From Variimorphobacter saccharofermentans (lineage in GTDB: Bacteria > Bacillota > Clostridia > Lachnospirales > Lachnospiraceae), in contig NZ_JACEGA010000001.1 of NCBI RefSeq assembly GCF_014174405.1, positions 3,140,501 to 3,204,500 on the forward strand: DNA of 64,000 nt, given 5' to 3'. Below are positions 19,104-27,757 of this stretch, one piece after another. The translations under genes and the position numbers were made by a program. The stretch's first letter is position 1, and each line of letters begins with the position of its first letter. The notes under the pieces were generated by a model. The model was not told where the DNA came from and searched no databases. It saw only the letters and a list, made by a program, of their open reading frames with translations.

Positions 19104-19952
19104 CTATCCTTTAACAGCACCACTTGTCATACCACTTATGATATATTTCTGCATTAGGATGAAAATTAATGCCACTGGAATAATAGTAACTACTGCAAAT
19201 GCAGTTAGATAGCTCCATTTCGTTCCATATTGACCTATAAAATTGAAAATTCCAGCAGTAATTGGTCTTTTTTCCTGATCTAGAATAAATGTCATGCCAT
19301 ATGCCAAATCTCCCCATCCATATAAGAATGAAAAAATTCCACATACAACAACGCCCGGCTTTGCTATCGGGATTAATACTCTCACAAAGCTTGTAAATTT
19401 ATTACAACCATCAATATATGCTGCCTCTTCAATTTCCTTCGGAATCGTAGCAAAGAAATTCTTTAATATTAAAACCGAAAAAGGAATTCCAATTGTTGCA
19501 TCTGATAGTATTGTAGACCACCATGTGTTATATAAATTCATTTTCTGAAAGGTAATAAATAAAGGTGTCAGCAACACAGAAACTGGAAGCATCTGAGTTA
19601 CCAGAAATCCAAGAATAACCGCTCTTTTTCCTTTAAAATGGTACTTTGCAATACCATAAGATGCCGGTACTGCCAAAACAATAGAAATCGCCATTGCTCC
19701 AACGGAAATAATCATACTGTTTCCAAATGAACGGAACATATTAAAATCACCGCTGCCTAATTGTGCCAAGTACGATTTCGTGTTTAATATTTTTGGCCAA
19801 AAGCTAGGCGGTATCTGAAAAATTTCTTTTTCCGTCTTCAGTGAGGTAACAAATATCCAATATATAGGGAATAAAAGTATACCCAAGATAACGATCGATA
19901 GTATGCAGTAGACAACATTTTTGGCCTTGGATAATTTTAATTCCGTTTCCAT
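19104..19952 (-). CDS. ABC sugar permease, MalG-like
   Basis: 282-residue CUT1 inner membrane permease with six hydrophobic segments. The first carries LLFPIYWIFVTSLKTEKEIF, usual for MalG-type proteins; the EAA loop is EIEEAAYIDGCNKFTSF near residue 175; the end is GMTSGAVKG. Its ATG overlaps the stop of the preceding permease by one base (TAATG), so translation is coupled. Partner of the MalF-like permease and the binding protein upstream; the cytoplasmic GH31 enzyme downstream implies an alpha-xylosyl or alpha-glucosyl oligosaccharide. Confidence 0.92.
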   Translation of the reverse strand: METELKLSKAKNVVYCILSIVILGILLFPIYWIFVTSLKTEKEIFQIPPSFWPKILNTKSYLAQLGSGDFNMFRSFGNSMIISVGAMAISIVLAVPASYGIAKYHFKGKRAVILGFLVTQMLPVSVLLTPLFITFQKMNLYNTWWSTILSDATIGIPFSVLILKNFFATIPKEIEEAAYIDGCNKFTSFVRVLIPIAKPGVVVCGIFSFLYGWGDLAYGMTFILDQEKRPITAGIFNFIGQYGTKWSYLTAFAVVTIIPVALIFILMQKYIISGMTSGAVKG

Positions 19953-20854
19953 TACTCACCCTCCTCCGTATAAATAAATCTAAGATAGATTAAGCTTACA
20001 ATAAACAAAATTATAAACAGAACATTAGCAACCGCTGCCCCTTCACTGTACTTAAACATTTCAAAGGATAGTTTATACGAATATGTAGATAACAGCTGCG
20101 TGGAATTTACCGGTCCTCCACTCGTCATTACATAAACCAGGTCATATACTTTGAAGGTATATATAAATCCTAAAATTAATACTGATTCAATCGTAGGCTT
20201 TAGTAAGGGTAATGTTATCTTTCTGAAAGCCTGAAATTTACTCGCACCATCAATAGCCGCACTTTCATAAAGCTCTTTGGGTATCGTAGTCAGACCAGTC
20301 GCAATTAAGATCATATTAAACGGTATCCCAATCCAAAAATTTGCGAAGATAACACCAAACATTGCTGTTGTCGGATTGGTAAGCCAATCGATATTTTCTT
20401 GTATCAATCCAATGCTTCTTAGAAAGAAATTTATGATACCAACATCAGTACTAAACATGAACTTAAACATCAGGCCAGTAATTGTCATCGGAATCATCCA
20501 TGGAATAAGTAAAAGTCCCCTCACCGGTTTAGCAAACTTAAAATTTTTATTAAAAAACACAGCAAGGGCAAATCCTACAATAAATTGAAATATGATGCAT
20601 ACCACAGTGAATAATAATGTATTCCAAAGGGATGTCATTAAAACATTATCTTTCCGAAAAAGATTGATATAATTATCAAAACCTACAAATTCTTTCACAT
20701 TACTTCGTAGTGTTCTGACTGTAACATCCTGAAAACTTAAAACAAAATTATATAGAATTGGATATCCAACAAATACGAGCATATAGATCAATGCTGGTAA
20801 TACAAACAATATACCTGCATTATCATACTTGAAGTATTTTTTGATACTTTTCAT
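19952..20854 (-). CDS. ABC sugar permease, MalF-like
   Basis: About 300 residues, six membrane spans, CUT1 family. ILFVLPALIYMLVFVGYPI forms the first span, and the EAA loop is ELYESAAIDGASKFQAF near residue 210. A longer frame from 20899 exists, but GGAGG lies seven bases before the ATG at 20854, and MKSIKKYFKYDN is a typical N-terminus. It lies 82 bases after the binding-protein gene; that gap contains a stem-loop. Confidence 0.92.
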   Translation of the reverse strand: MKSIKKYFKYDNAGILFVLPALIYMLVFVGYPILYNFVLSFQDVTVRTLRSNVKEFVGFDNYINLFRKDNVLMTSLWNTLLFTVVCIIFQFIVGFALAVFFNKNFKFAKPVRGLLLIPWMIPMTITGLMFKFMFSTDVGIINFFLRSIGLIQENIDWLTNPTTAMFGVIFANFWIGIPFNMILIATGLTTIPKELYESAAIDGASKFQAFRKITLPLLKPTIESVLILGFIYTFKVYDLVYVMTSGGPVNSTQLLSTYSYKLSFEMFKYSEGAAVANVLFIILFIVSLIYLRFIYTEEGE

Positions 20855-20882
20855 GTCAATCCTCCACTTTTGGGGTAAAGAA

Positions 20883-20922
20883 AGGAGCAGGTATTGCACA
20901 ATGAGTGTTGCCTGCCCCTCCT
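20883..20922 (-). promoter_or_regulatory. stem-loop between binding-protein and permease genes
   Basis: AGGAG and CAGG pair with CCTG and CTCCT (three-base C bulge); CAC/GTG closes the inner stem. It lies immediately past the binding-protein stop and lacks a strong U tract, so it is better read as an mRNA-stabilising or attenuating element than a full terminator. Confidence 0.45.
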
Positions 20923-20936
20923 AAACCACCTATGTA

Positions 20937-22244
20937 CTACTTGTTTAGAACTTCATCAATCGTTGCCTGCGCTTTTTCTGCTGCTGCTTGTGGTTCACTA
21001 GCGCCGGTCATAACCTCATTAAATGCTAATGAGATAGCATCTGAAACCTCAGGCCATTCAGCCAGCGGGCCTCTTGCATTCGCATATTGCATTTCTTCTA
21101 CAAACGCTTCGTAAACTTCATCACCAGAAAACTGATCTTTCGCAATGTTAGAATCTGCTGAAATATAACCCATAGCATTCATCATGAATAAGCACTGATC
21201 CTTCTGGGTGGCAAATTTCAGGAATTCAAGTGCCGCTTCCTCATTTCCGCCTGCGATTATAGAGTAATTCTCACCACCAAGACCGGATGCCTGTTGTTTA
21301 TCCATCGGGATCGGCGCTACTCCCCAATTTAAATCTGGAACCTCTGAACGCATGGTAGGAACCTGCCAAGTACCGTTGATCATCATAGCAAGATTTCCGG
21401 AAATAAACTGATTCATTGTGTCACCCTGAGTCCAGTTAATTGCCTCTTTTGGCATAGCACCTGAGTCAATAAGGTTTTTAACCATTGTTAAAGCCTTAAT
21501 TCCGCCTTCAGAATTTATCTCATATGCTGATGCACCAGTGGACCATACCCATGTAAGGAAATTGAAGGTTCCTTCTTCATTTTGCACACTACTATGTGCA
21601 AATCCTGATACATTGCCAGAAGTGCATTTTTTTGCTACATCCAGTAGTTCATCCCAAGTAGTCGGAACTTGACATCCTGCTTTCTCCAACATGTCTTTAT
21701 TGTAATAAAGAAGTAAATCATTGCTGCCAAAAGGAATGCCGTACAATCTGCCATCCAATGTACAGGAATTAACCGGACCAGGATAATAACTGCTTACATC
21801 AAACTTATCCGTAATATCTGCGAAAATTCCCATCTGGGCATAGGAAGCAGTATCGGGGTTATCCTGAATTATAAGATCCGGCAACTGATCTGCAGATGCT
21901 CCAATGGATAACTGCTTTTTAAAATCTGCAAACGGAACATATTTTGCTTCAACCTTAATATTACTTTGCGAATCGTTAAACTTCTGTATCATTTCATTCA
22001 AAGCTTTTTGATGTCCCTCAGTCTCCCAGTAATACCATAAGGTTACATCACCCGAAGCTCCCCCAGAAGTATCAGCTGCAACATCAGCAGTATCCTCTGC
22101 CGTGTCAGAGCTCGTATCTGCTGTTTGCGCTTCCTCTTTCTTGTTCTCATTAGAAGTCTGTACTTCATTCTTCTTTGATGAACATCCAGCAAACAGCATG
22201 GTAATCATCGTTATTGCTATAAGCATTGAAAATAATTTTTTCAT
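20937..22244 (-). CDS. ABC transporter sugar-binding lipoprotein (family 1)
   Basis: 435 residues. Lipoprotein signal MKKLFSMLIAITMITMLFAG ends at a lipobox Cys (LFAGCSS, residue 20). An Asp/Ala/Thr linker to about residue 65 leads into a family 1 solute-binding domain beginning DVTLWYYWETEGHQKALNEM. Other typical pieces are FADFKKQLSIGASADQLPDL (the substrate cleft entrance) and MINGTWQVPTMRS. Lipid-anchored outside the cell, feeding the two permeases downstream. GGAGG precedes the ATG. Expression is probably driven by the YesM/YesN pair upstream. Confidence 0.92.
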   Translation of the reverse strand: MKKLFSMLIAITMITMLFAGCSSKKNEVQTSNENKKEEAQTADTSSDTAEDTADVAADTSGGASGDVTLWYYWETEGHQKALNEMIQKFNDSQSNIKVEAKYVPFADFKKQLSIGASADQLPDLIIQDNPDTASYAQMGIFADITDKFDVSSYYPGPVNSCTLDGRLYGIPFGSNDLLLYYNKDMLEKAGCQVPTTWDELLDVAKKCTSGNVSGFAHSSVQNEEGTFNFLTWVWSTGASAYEINSEGGIKALTMVKNLIDSGAMPKEAINWTQGDTMNQFISGNLAMMINGTWQVPTMRSEVPDLNWGVAPIPMDKQQASGLGGENYSIIAGGNEEAALEFLKFATQKDQCLFMMNAMGYISADSNIAKDQFSGDEVYEAFVEEMQYANARGPLAEWPEVSDAISLAFNEVMTGASEPQAAAEKAQATIDEVLNK

Positions 22245-22340
22245 AAATTACCTCCTCTTTATTATTTGGTAGCTTCATTATATAAAATACCCAAAGAGAA
22301 GAACACTCAAGAAAACTTTAAAAGGTGGAAAATCCTAATG

Positions 22341-23879
22341 TCATTTATTTGATTTTCTATACTCTGTTGGCAACTGTCCGGTACATTCACGAAATACCTT
22401 GCTGAAATATTTAGCATCAGAATAGCCAACCTTTTCAGCCACCTCATTGACATTCATTTTGCTACCAATCAATAATTCTTTTGCCTTCATGATCCGGAAG
22501 TCTCTAATGAAAGTACTAAACTTAACTCCTTTCTCCTGATGGAACTGCATACCTAGATATTCCGGTGTCAAATTAAGTTTAGCCGCTATCTCCTCCAAAG
22601 TAATCCCCGTTTTATAATACTCAAGAATCATGTTTTCCGCTCTCTTAACATTTAAACTAAGCACATTTTTTCCTTCATATTGGTCATTCTTAATCAATCC
22701 ATAAATCTCATGAATTATATCCTTAAGTTCTTCTTTATTTTTTGATTCCATGATTTTCTGTAGGATATTCTTTTGATCTAATTGCTCATGATTTAAGAAA
22801 CTGATTTCTTTTCCAACATTGATAATAGCCCATATAAATCTAACATAGCATTCTTTAATATTCTTTGGCTCATATACATTACCACTATTAAAATATTGTG
22901 TAAATTGTTCAATGCACTCATAAATTTTGCTGCGATTATAGGAACATAACGCAACCTTAATACGATTTTCAATATCGATTGGATATATACAAAGAGAAGT
23001 TTGGATATTCAATACCTTTGGGTATGAAATCATAATATTATTACCAAGAGCGATATTCCAATCCATATACTGCAGTAATAAATGATAACTTTTTCTCAAA
23101 CCATTTATTCCAATCACATTAATCCAACCATAATTATTTTCCATCATATTCTTATTATGATTTTGTGACGCTATGTATATTTGAAACCATCGTTCAATCT
23201 CCTGCTGATTATCATACCCATATAAAACGAGCAGCAATATCTTATCCTTTGGCATTTCCAAAAGAGAGTATTTTAGGTTCTTCCTTGTTGTACAAAAAGC
23301 TTCCAGCTCGGCTTTTATATACTCTACCCGTTCCTCGAATCTCTTTCCTATATAAATTTGTACTTCACTAAACATTGTGTCATTTTCTATCCCATACTTA
23401 TCTTTAATATATTTTTCTAACTCATCTCCAATTTCAATTCCACCTAAAATTATACCAAGCAATATATTATCCAGACGGTCGAAGACTACTGAATTTTGTT
23501 TCCCTGACTCCTCTAATTGCATTTCCATATTCTTTATTGACTTTACAAAATCATTGACAACCATTGGTTTTATCAGATATTCACTAACTCCCCAACGTAT
23601 AGCCTGCTGGGCGTAGGTGAATTCTGCGTAAGCACTTAAAACAATCGCTTTATATTTTATTTTCTTATCATGAAGAATGGATAGCATAGTTAGCCCATCC
23701 ATGACCGGCATCTTCACATCAGTAATAATCAAGTCGGGCTTCTGTTCTAAGATTAAATCCAAACCTTCTTGTCCATTTACTGCACTCCCTACGACCAAAT
23801 GTTGAGGAAACATTTTTTCTAATAAGTTACAAATTCCTTCCCTTATTCTTATTTCGTCTTCAACAACAACTATACGCAT
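22341..23879 (-). CDS. response regulator, YesN type (receiver + AraC HTH)
   Basis: 512 residues. Receiver domain at the N-terminus with the acidic pair VVEDEIR, phospho-acceptor Asp in LIITDVKMPVMDG (near residue 54), and the conserved Lys in YLIKPM. A long middle region of about 270 residues, unmatched by me but usual in large YesN proteins, leads to a C-terminal AraC-type double HTH (TPEYLGMQFHQEKG; EVAEKVGYSDAKYFSKVF). The ATG follows the kinase stop by two bases, and its ribosome site CGGAGG is inside the kinase gene. It most likely activates the downstream sugar-transport and GH31 genes. Confidence 0.92.
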   Translation of the reverse strand: MRIVVVEDEIRIREGICNLLEKMFPQHLVVGSAVNGQEGLDLILEQKPDLIITDVKMPVMDGLTMLSILHDKKIKYKAIVLSAYAEFTYAQQAIRWGVSEYLIKPMVVNDFVKSIKNMEMQLEESGKQNSVVFDRLDNILLGIILGGIEIGDELEKYIKDKYGIENDTMFSEVQIYIGKRFEERVEYIKAELEAFCTTRKNLKYSLLEMPKDKILLLVLYGYDNQQEIERWFQIYIASQNHNKNMMENNYGWINVIGINGLRKSYHLLLQYMDWNIALGNNIMISYPKVLNIQTSLCIYPIDIENRIKVALCSYNRSKIYECIEQFTQYFNSGNVYEPKNIKECYVRFIWAIINVGKEISFLNHEQLDQKNILQKIMESKNKEELKDIIHEIYGLIKNDQYEGKNVLSLNVKRAENMILEYYKTGITLEEIAAKLNLTPEYLGMQFHQEKGVKFSTFIRDFRIMKAKELLIGSKMNVNEVAEKVGYSDAKYFSKVFRECTGQLPTEYRKSNK

Positions 23880-23881
23880 AC

Positions 23882-25699
23882 CTAAGTCCTCCGTGGAATT
23901 AGAATAACTACTTCTGTTTCTTCATCAAGTATACTATTTATTTGAACGCTTGCTGCCTCTCCATAATACATAAATAATCTGGATATTACATTTTCCATAC
24001 CAATATGGCTTCCTCTATCTGAATGGTTGAAAACCTTGTTGTTTATTTCCTCGACTACTGCGGGTTCTATTCCCTTACCATTATCCTTGATTAGAATTCG
24101 TATGAAATCATCTTGAAGCTCTAGCTTAATTATCAAAATATGTTCTCTTGTAATCCCTTCAAATCCATGAATGATTGCATTCTCTACAAATGGTTGAAGG
24201 ATCAATTTATGGACTTTATCATTTAAGATTTGGGGGTCAACATCTAATTCATAGTGAAAAGTATTTTTTAACCTTATTTGCTGTAAATATATATAATTTT
24301 TCAACCAATCAAGCTCTTGATGAATTTCTACCGTAGCATTACTATTCGTAATGGCATATCGTAGAATCATCGCAAGAGAATTGATTGCATTACTAATATC
24401 ATAATCCTCCTTATTGATTGCCATCCAATTTATTGTATCTAAGGTATTATATAAGAAATGAGGGTTTATTTGAGCCTCTAATGCTCTTATTTCTGCATCG
24501 AGTTGGCGTTCCTTGGCTTCGTTTTCTTTCTTTATGGCTTCATATAGTTTTACAAGCATATCATTAAATTGCAATGCGATGAATTCTATTTCAAGAGGCA
24601 TTTGTTTTTCAATGTTAACCTTTGTCTCCAAATTACCTGTACTTACTGTATACATAGCTTCGGTAACTTTCTTTACTGAAGATACCAACCGTCTTGATAA
24701 CCACACCGTCAGGCTTATTGCAATTAATAAAGAAAGCGTACCTACAAGTATAACAATTTGTTGTTGTAAACTTAGTGTTCTAATATCTGCCCATTGGTTT
24801 GTAACATTTACAATGTCCCAGGACAGCTCTTCATTGCGAAAAACATAAACTGAAAGATATTCTTTCTTTATTTTTGTTTCTTGGGAAATAAAGTTTAAGT
24901 AATCTTCTTTTCTATCTTTTAAGATTGCTTTCGAATTTGTAACAGTATTTGTCAACTGTTCTTCATTATTATAAGATATTAATCTGCCCTTTTGGTCAAC
25001 AATAAAATTTATATCTGAGCGATTTTTATAGGATATATCTTTTTCTATACAAACCTTACTTAACAACTTTTCATCAATACTTACTATAACTACTCCATTT
25101 TTCTTGGTTAAATCTTTATAATCAATTATTCGATGTGCCATATGAAAAAGATAATAATCTTTATTAGCAAAGCTTACTCCATACTCCGTAGGAAAGATAT
25201 GAGTGGAATTATCCTTTGATATTTCTTCATATAGTTGATCTTGCGATAAACTGAACTGTGGCAACCACGATTTATCACTTGAAGAAGATGTTAATTGATC
25301 ATATGCAATAATCATTCCCTCTGATGTAATAACAGTAATCGAGCGTATATAATCCTTGGTATTTAAAATGCCCCTTAAAAATCTTCTTAACTGATTTTTT
25401 GATACTTCTACATCCTTTCCACTATTAAGTTTATCGACGAGAGTAACGACATCATCATCCGTATAAATTTGATAAAGTATATCTTCATATGACTCTAGCC
25501 AGATATTTAGGCTGTTACTAATCTGCTCCAGATTATTTATTGTTAGCTCTTCCGTATTCTTTTTTAGCGTATTTGAAATATTATAAAAAGAAAAAAAACT
25601 AATAAAAAGTATTGGGACTGCCGAAGTCATAATAAACAGACGTATCAATTTTGTTTGCAAACTTGCTTTTTTTGTATAATACATATTAAAATTTTTCAT
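23882..25699 (-). CDS. sensor histidine kinase, YesM type
   Basis: 605 residues. Two membrane spans (about 18-40 and 315-338) flank a 270-residue extracellular Cache-like sensor. HAMP follows, then the His_kinase domain with the phospho-acceptor in QINPHFLYNTLDTINW and an HATPase domain with ILQPFVENAIIHG (N box) and IKDNGKGIEP (G1). First gene of the operon; a promoter-like sequence lies upstream. Family members sense extracellular sugars and phosphorylate an adjacent YesN partner, present here. Confidence 0.92.
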   Translation of the reverse strand: MKNFNMYYTKKASLQTKLIRLFIMTSAVPILFISFFSFYNISNTLKKNTEELTINNLEQISNSLNIWLESYEDILYQIYTDDDVVTLVDKLNSGKDVEVSKNQLRRFLRGILNTKDYIRSITVITSEGMIIAYDQLTSSSSDKSWLPQFSLSQDQLYEEISKDNSTHIFPTEYGVSFANKDYYLFHMAHRIIDYKDLTKKNGVVIVSIDEKLLSKVCIEKDISYKNRSDINFIVDQKGRLISYNNEEQLTNTVTNSKAILKDRKEDYLNFISQETKIKKEYLSVYVFRNEELSWDIVNVTNQWADIRTLSLQQQIVILVGTLSLLIAISLTVWLSRRLVSSVKKVTEAMYTVSTGNLETKVNIEKQMPLEIEFIALQFNDMLVKLYEAIKKENEAKERQLDAEIRALEAQINPHFLYNTLDTINWMAINKEDYDISNAINSLAMILRYAITNSNATVEIHQELDWLKNYIYLQQIRLKNTFHYELDVDPQILNDKVHKLILQPFVENAIIHGFEGITREHILIIKLELQDDFIRILIKDNGKGIEPAVVEEINNKVFNHSDRGSHIGMENVISRLFMYYGEAASVQINSILDEETEVVILIPRRT

Positions 25700-25775
25700 T
25701 TTAATTTCCTTTCATAATTTCTTCAAAATAATGAAGAATACATACTATACTGCAATAATTGTCATTTTCTCTTAT

Positions 25776-25804
25776 ATTATACAAATGTGAAACAAAACAA
25801 ACAA
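25776..25804 (-). promoter_or_regulatory. candidate promoter of the YesM/YesN-transporter operon
   Basis: On the minus strand TTGTTT (25799-25804), a 17-base spacer and TATAAT (25776-25781), about 77 bases upstream of the kinase start. The rest of the 331-base gap holds only the terminator at 25908-25944. Confidence 0.45.
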
Positions 25805-25907
25805 TCACAATTTATGTATCTAGATTGATAACCCTATGTATATAGCATATTTTAATCAGGTATTAAATGATTATAACCAAGTTAATTGTCTAAGTTGAAT
25901 AATAAAA

Positions 25908-25944
25908 CAGAGAGGAGTGTCTATCAACAGACACTTCTCTCCCG
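25908..25944 (-). terminator. terminator of the AGCS symporter gene
   Basis: GAGAGGAGTGTCT pairs with AGACACTTCTCTC around a six-base loop, and the minus-strand transcript continues into a T-rich stretch. It isolates the symporter gene from the kinase promoter. Confidence 0.75.
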
Positions 25945-26030
25945 AGTAATTTATAATTATTCTGTATTTTATCGAAGAGACTGTTATACAATCCGCATGG
26001 CAAATACCACCATGCTTATCGGTTCCCAAA

Positions 26031-27434
26031 CTATTTTTTATTCTTTATTTTCTTAAAATAATCATTACTTTCTTTAATAATCACTCCACTTAATGCAAAT
26101 AGAGCGATCAAGTTTGGAAATGCCATTAGTCCGTTAAATATATCTGCAATACCCCATACAGCCTGTATCGTCATATATGGGCCAATAAACACTGCTGCAA
26201 TATAAAGCCAACGAAATACATAAACTGCTTTTTGATTCCCATTGGTCAGATACTCCATGCAACGTTCACTATAATAATTCCAGCCAATAATTGTGGTAAA
26301 TGCAAAAAAGATTAAGCACAGCATTAATAAAAATGATGCCACTCTAGGATCAAAGGGAAGACCTGTTTGAAAAGCAGCATCCGTAACTGCCACTCCATCC
26401 AATCCAATATTCCAGCTCTTTGTAATAACAATACTCAAACCGGTCATTGTACAAATGATAATGGTATCGATAAATGTTCCCGTCATACTAACCAAACCTT
26501 GTCTTACTGGTTCCTTAGTCTGAGCTGCTGCCGCTGCGATAGGAGCACTTCCTAATCCGGATTCATTAGAGAAGATTCCTCTGGCAATACCCTTTTGCAT
26601 AGCAACCATCATTGCACCCAAAGCTCCTCCTGCAATTGCTCTAAATCCAAAGGCTCCTTGAAAAATCTCTACTAGTGCTCCTGGAATTGCACTTGCATTG
26701 TTAATTAATAAGATTACGGTTATTACAACATATATTATAGCCATAAAAGGTACAACTATTTGAGCAAAATTAGAGATTCTCTTAATTCCACCGATAATAA
26801 CAAGACCTGCACACAGAGTAATTACTAATCCTGTTACAATTATTGCCACGGAATACTCCATTCCAAAGATAGAGATTACTCGTGAATTACTGTTCGATAT
26901 AAAATTACTTACCGCCGTAGTAATACCATGTACCTGGGTGAATGTTCCGATCCCCATCATGCCTGCACAAGCACCAAAAAAAGCAAATAGTTTCGCTAAC
27001 CAGCGAAAACGAGATCCCATTCCTAATTCTATGTAGTAAAAGGGTCCTCCTAATACATGACCATCCTCCGAAATCTTACGGAATTTAATAGCCAGTAAGC
27101 CTTCTGCATATTTTGTCGCCATACCAAAAAAGGCTGCTACCCACATCCAAAATAGAGCTCCTGGTCCTCCTGCAACAATGGCAGTGGCAACACCAACAAT
27201 ATTTCCGGTTCCTATAGTTGCGGACAAAGCAGTACATAGAGCGGCAAAACTGGTAACCTCTCCTGTTCCTCCCTCTTCATTACTAACCATAAATCTTAGA
27301 GCCTTGGGTAAATGTAATACTTGAAGCAGCTTAAGTCGAATCGTTAAATAGATACCTACGGCCATAATTAATATAATCAGCGGAAGTCCCCATACAATAC
27401 CATCCAGCCAATTTATAAAGTCATTCAGGTTCAT
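26031..27434 (-). CDS. sodium:alanine/glycine symporter (AGCS family)
   Basis: Integral membrane carrier of about 467 residues that imports small neutral amino acids with sodium. The family signature is visible: GPGALFWMWVAAFFGMATKYAEGLLAIKFR (in part), ALCTALSATIGTGNIVGVA near residue 80, and GIFSNESGLGSAPIAAAA around 285. About ten to eleven hydrophobic spans. The start at 27434 (MNLNDFINW) has AGAGGAG upstream; a frame extending to 27542 adds a non-hydrophobic leader unlike the family. Monocistronic, with a terminator behind it. No glycine-riboswitch-like structure was seen in the upstream 320 bases. Confidence 0.92.
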   Translation of the reverse strand: MNLNDFINWLDGIVWGLPLIILIMAVGIYLTIRLKLLQVLHLPKALRFMVSNEEGGTGEVTSFAALCTALSATIGTGNIVGVATAIVAGGPGALFWMWVAAFFGMATKYAEGLLAIKFRKISEDGHVLGGPFYYIELGMGSRFRWLAKLFAFFGACAGMMGIGTFTQVHGITTAVSNFISNSNSRVISIFGMEYSVAIIVTGLVITLCAGLVIIGGIKRISNFAQIVVPFMAIIYVVITVILLINNASAIPGALVEIFQGAFGFRAIAGGALGAMMVAMQKGIARGIFSNESGLGSAPIAAAAAQTKEPVRQGLVSMTGTFIDTIIICTMTGLSIVITKSWNIGLDGVAVTDAAFQTGLPFDPRVASFLLMLCLIFFAFTTIIGWNYYSERCMEYLTNGNQKAVYVFRWLYIAAVFIGPYMTIQAVWGIADIFNGLMAFPNLIALFALSGVIIKESNDYFKKIKNKK

Positions 27435-27757
27435 AATTATTCTCCTCTTAATCTTATTGTAGTCAATGATGTTTATTATATTGATACATTGATGCGTTAA
27501 AGCAATACAAGTTATATTATCATGATTTTTAGTAACTATCAATACCCAGAATTGCTTTGAAATATAATTATTGATCTTTCATTGTTGTTATTAATATAGT
27601 TTACAAGAATTTATATTATCATATATATTTCCTAATTAACCAGGTTATTAAAATACATTACAAAATACATTCAGGGATTACGGCTTACCATAATCCCTGA
27701 AACTAAACATCCTCATTGATTTACTCCATACAGAACCATTACGAACATAATAGAATA
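27435..27757. other. gap between L,D-transpeptidase and symporter genes
   Basis: 323 A/T-rich bases containing the transpeptidase terminator (27671-27699) and presumably the symporter promoter. No riboswitch fold or small gene was recognised. Confidence 0.5.
27671..27699 (-). terminator. terminator of the L,D-transpeptidase gene
   Basis: CAGGGATTA and TAATCCCTG form a nine-base perfect stem with a ten-base loop, about 60 bases past the stop; the T tract is modest. Confidence 0.6.

Noticed and set aside
27435..27757. Possible glycine riboswitch before the AGCS symporter gene
   Set aside because: Such genes often have one in Clostridia, but no paired aptamer-like conserved segments or long G/C stems were visible in this A/T-rich gap.
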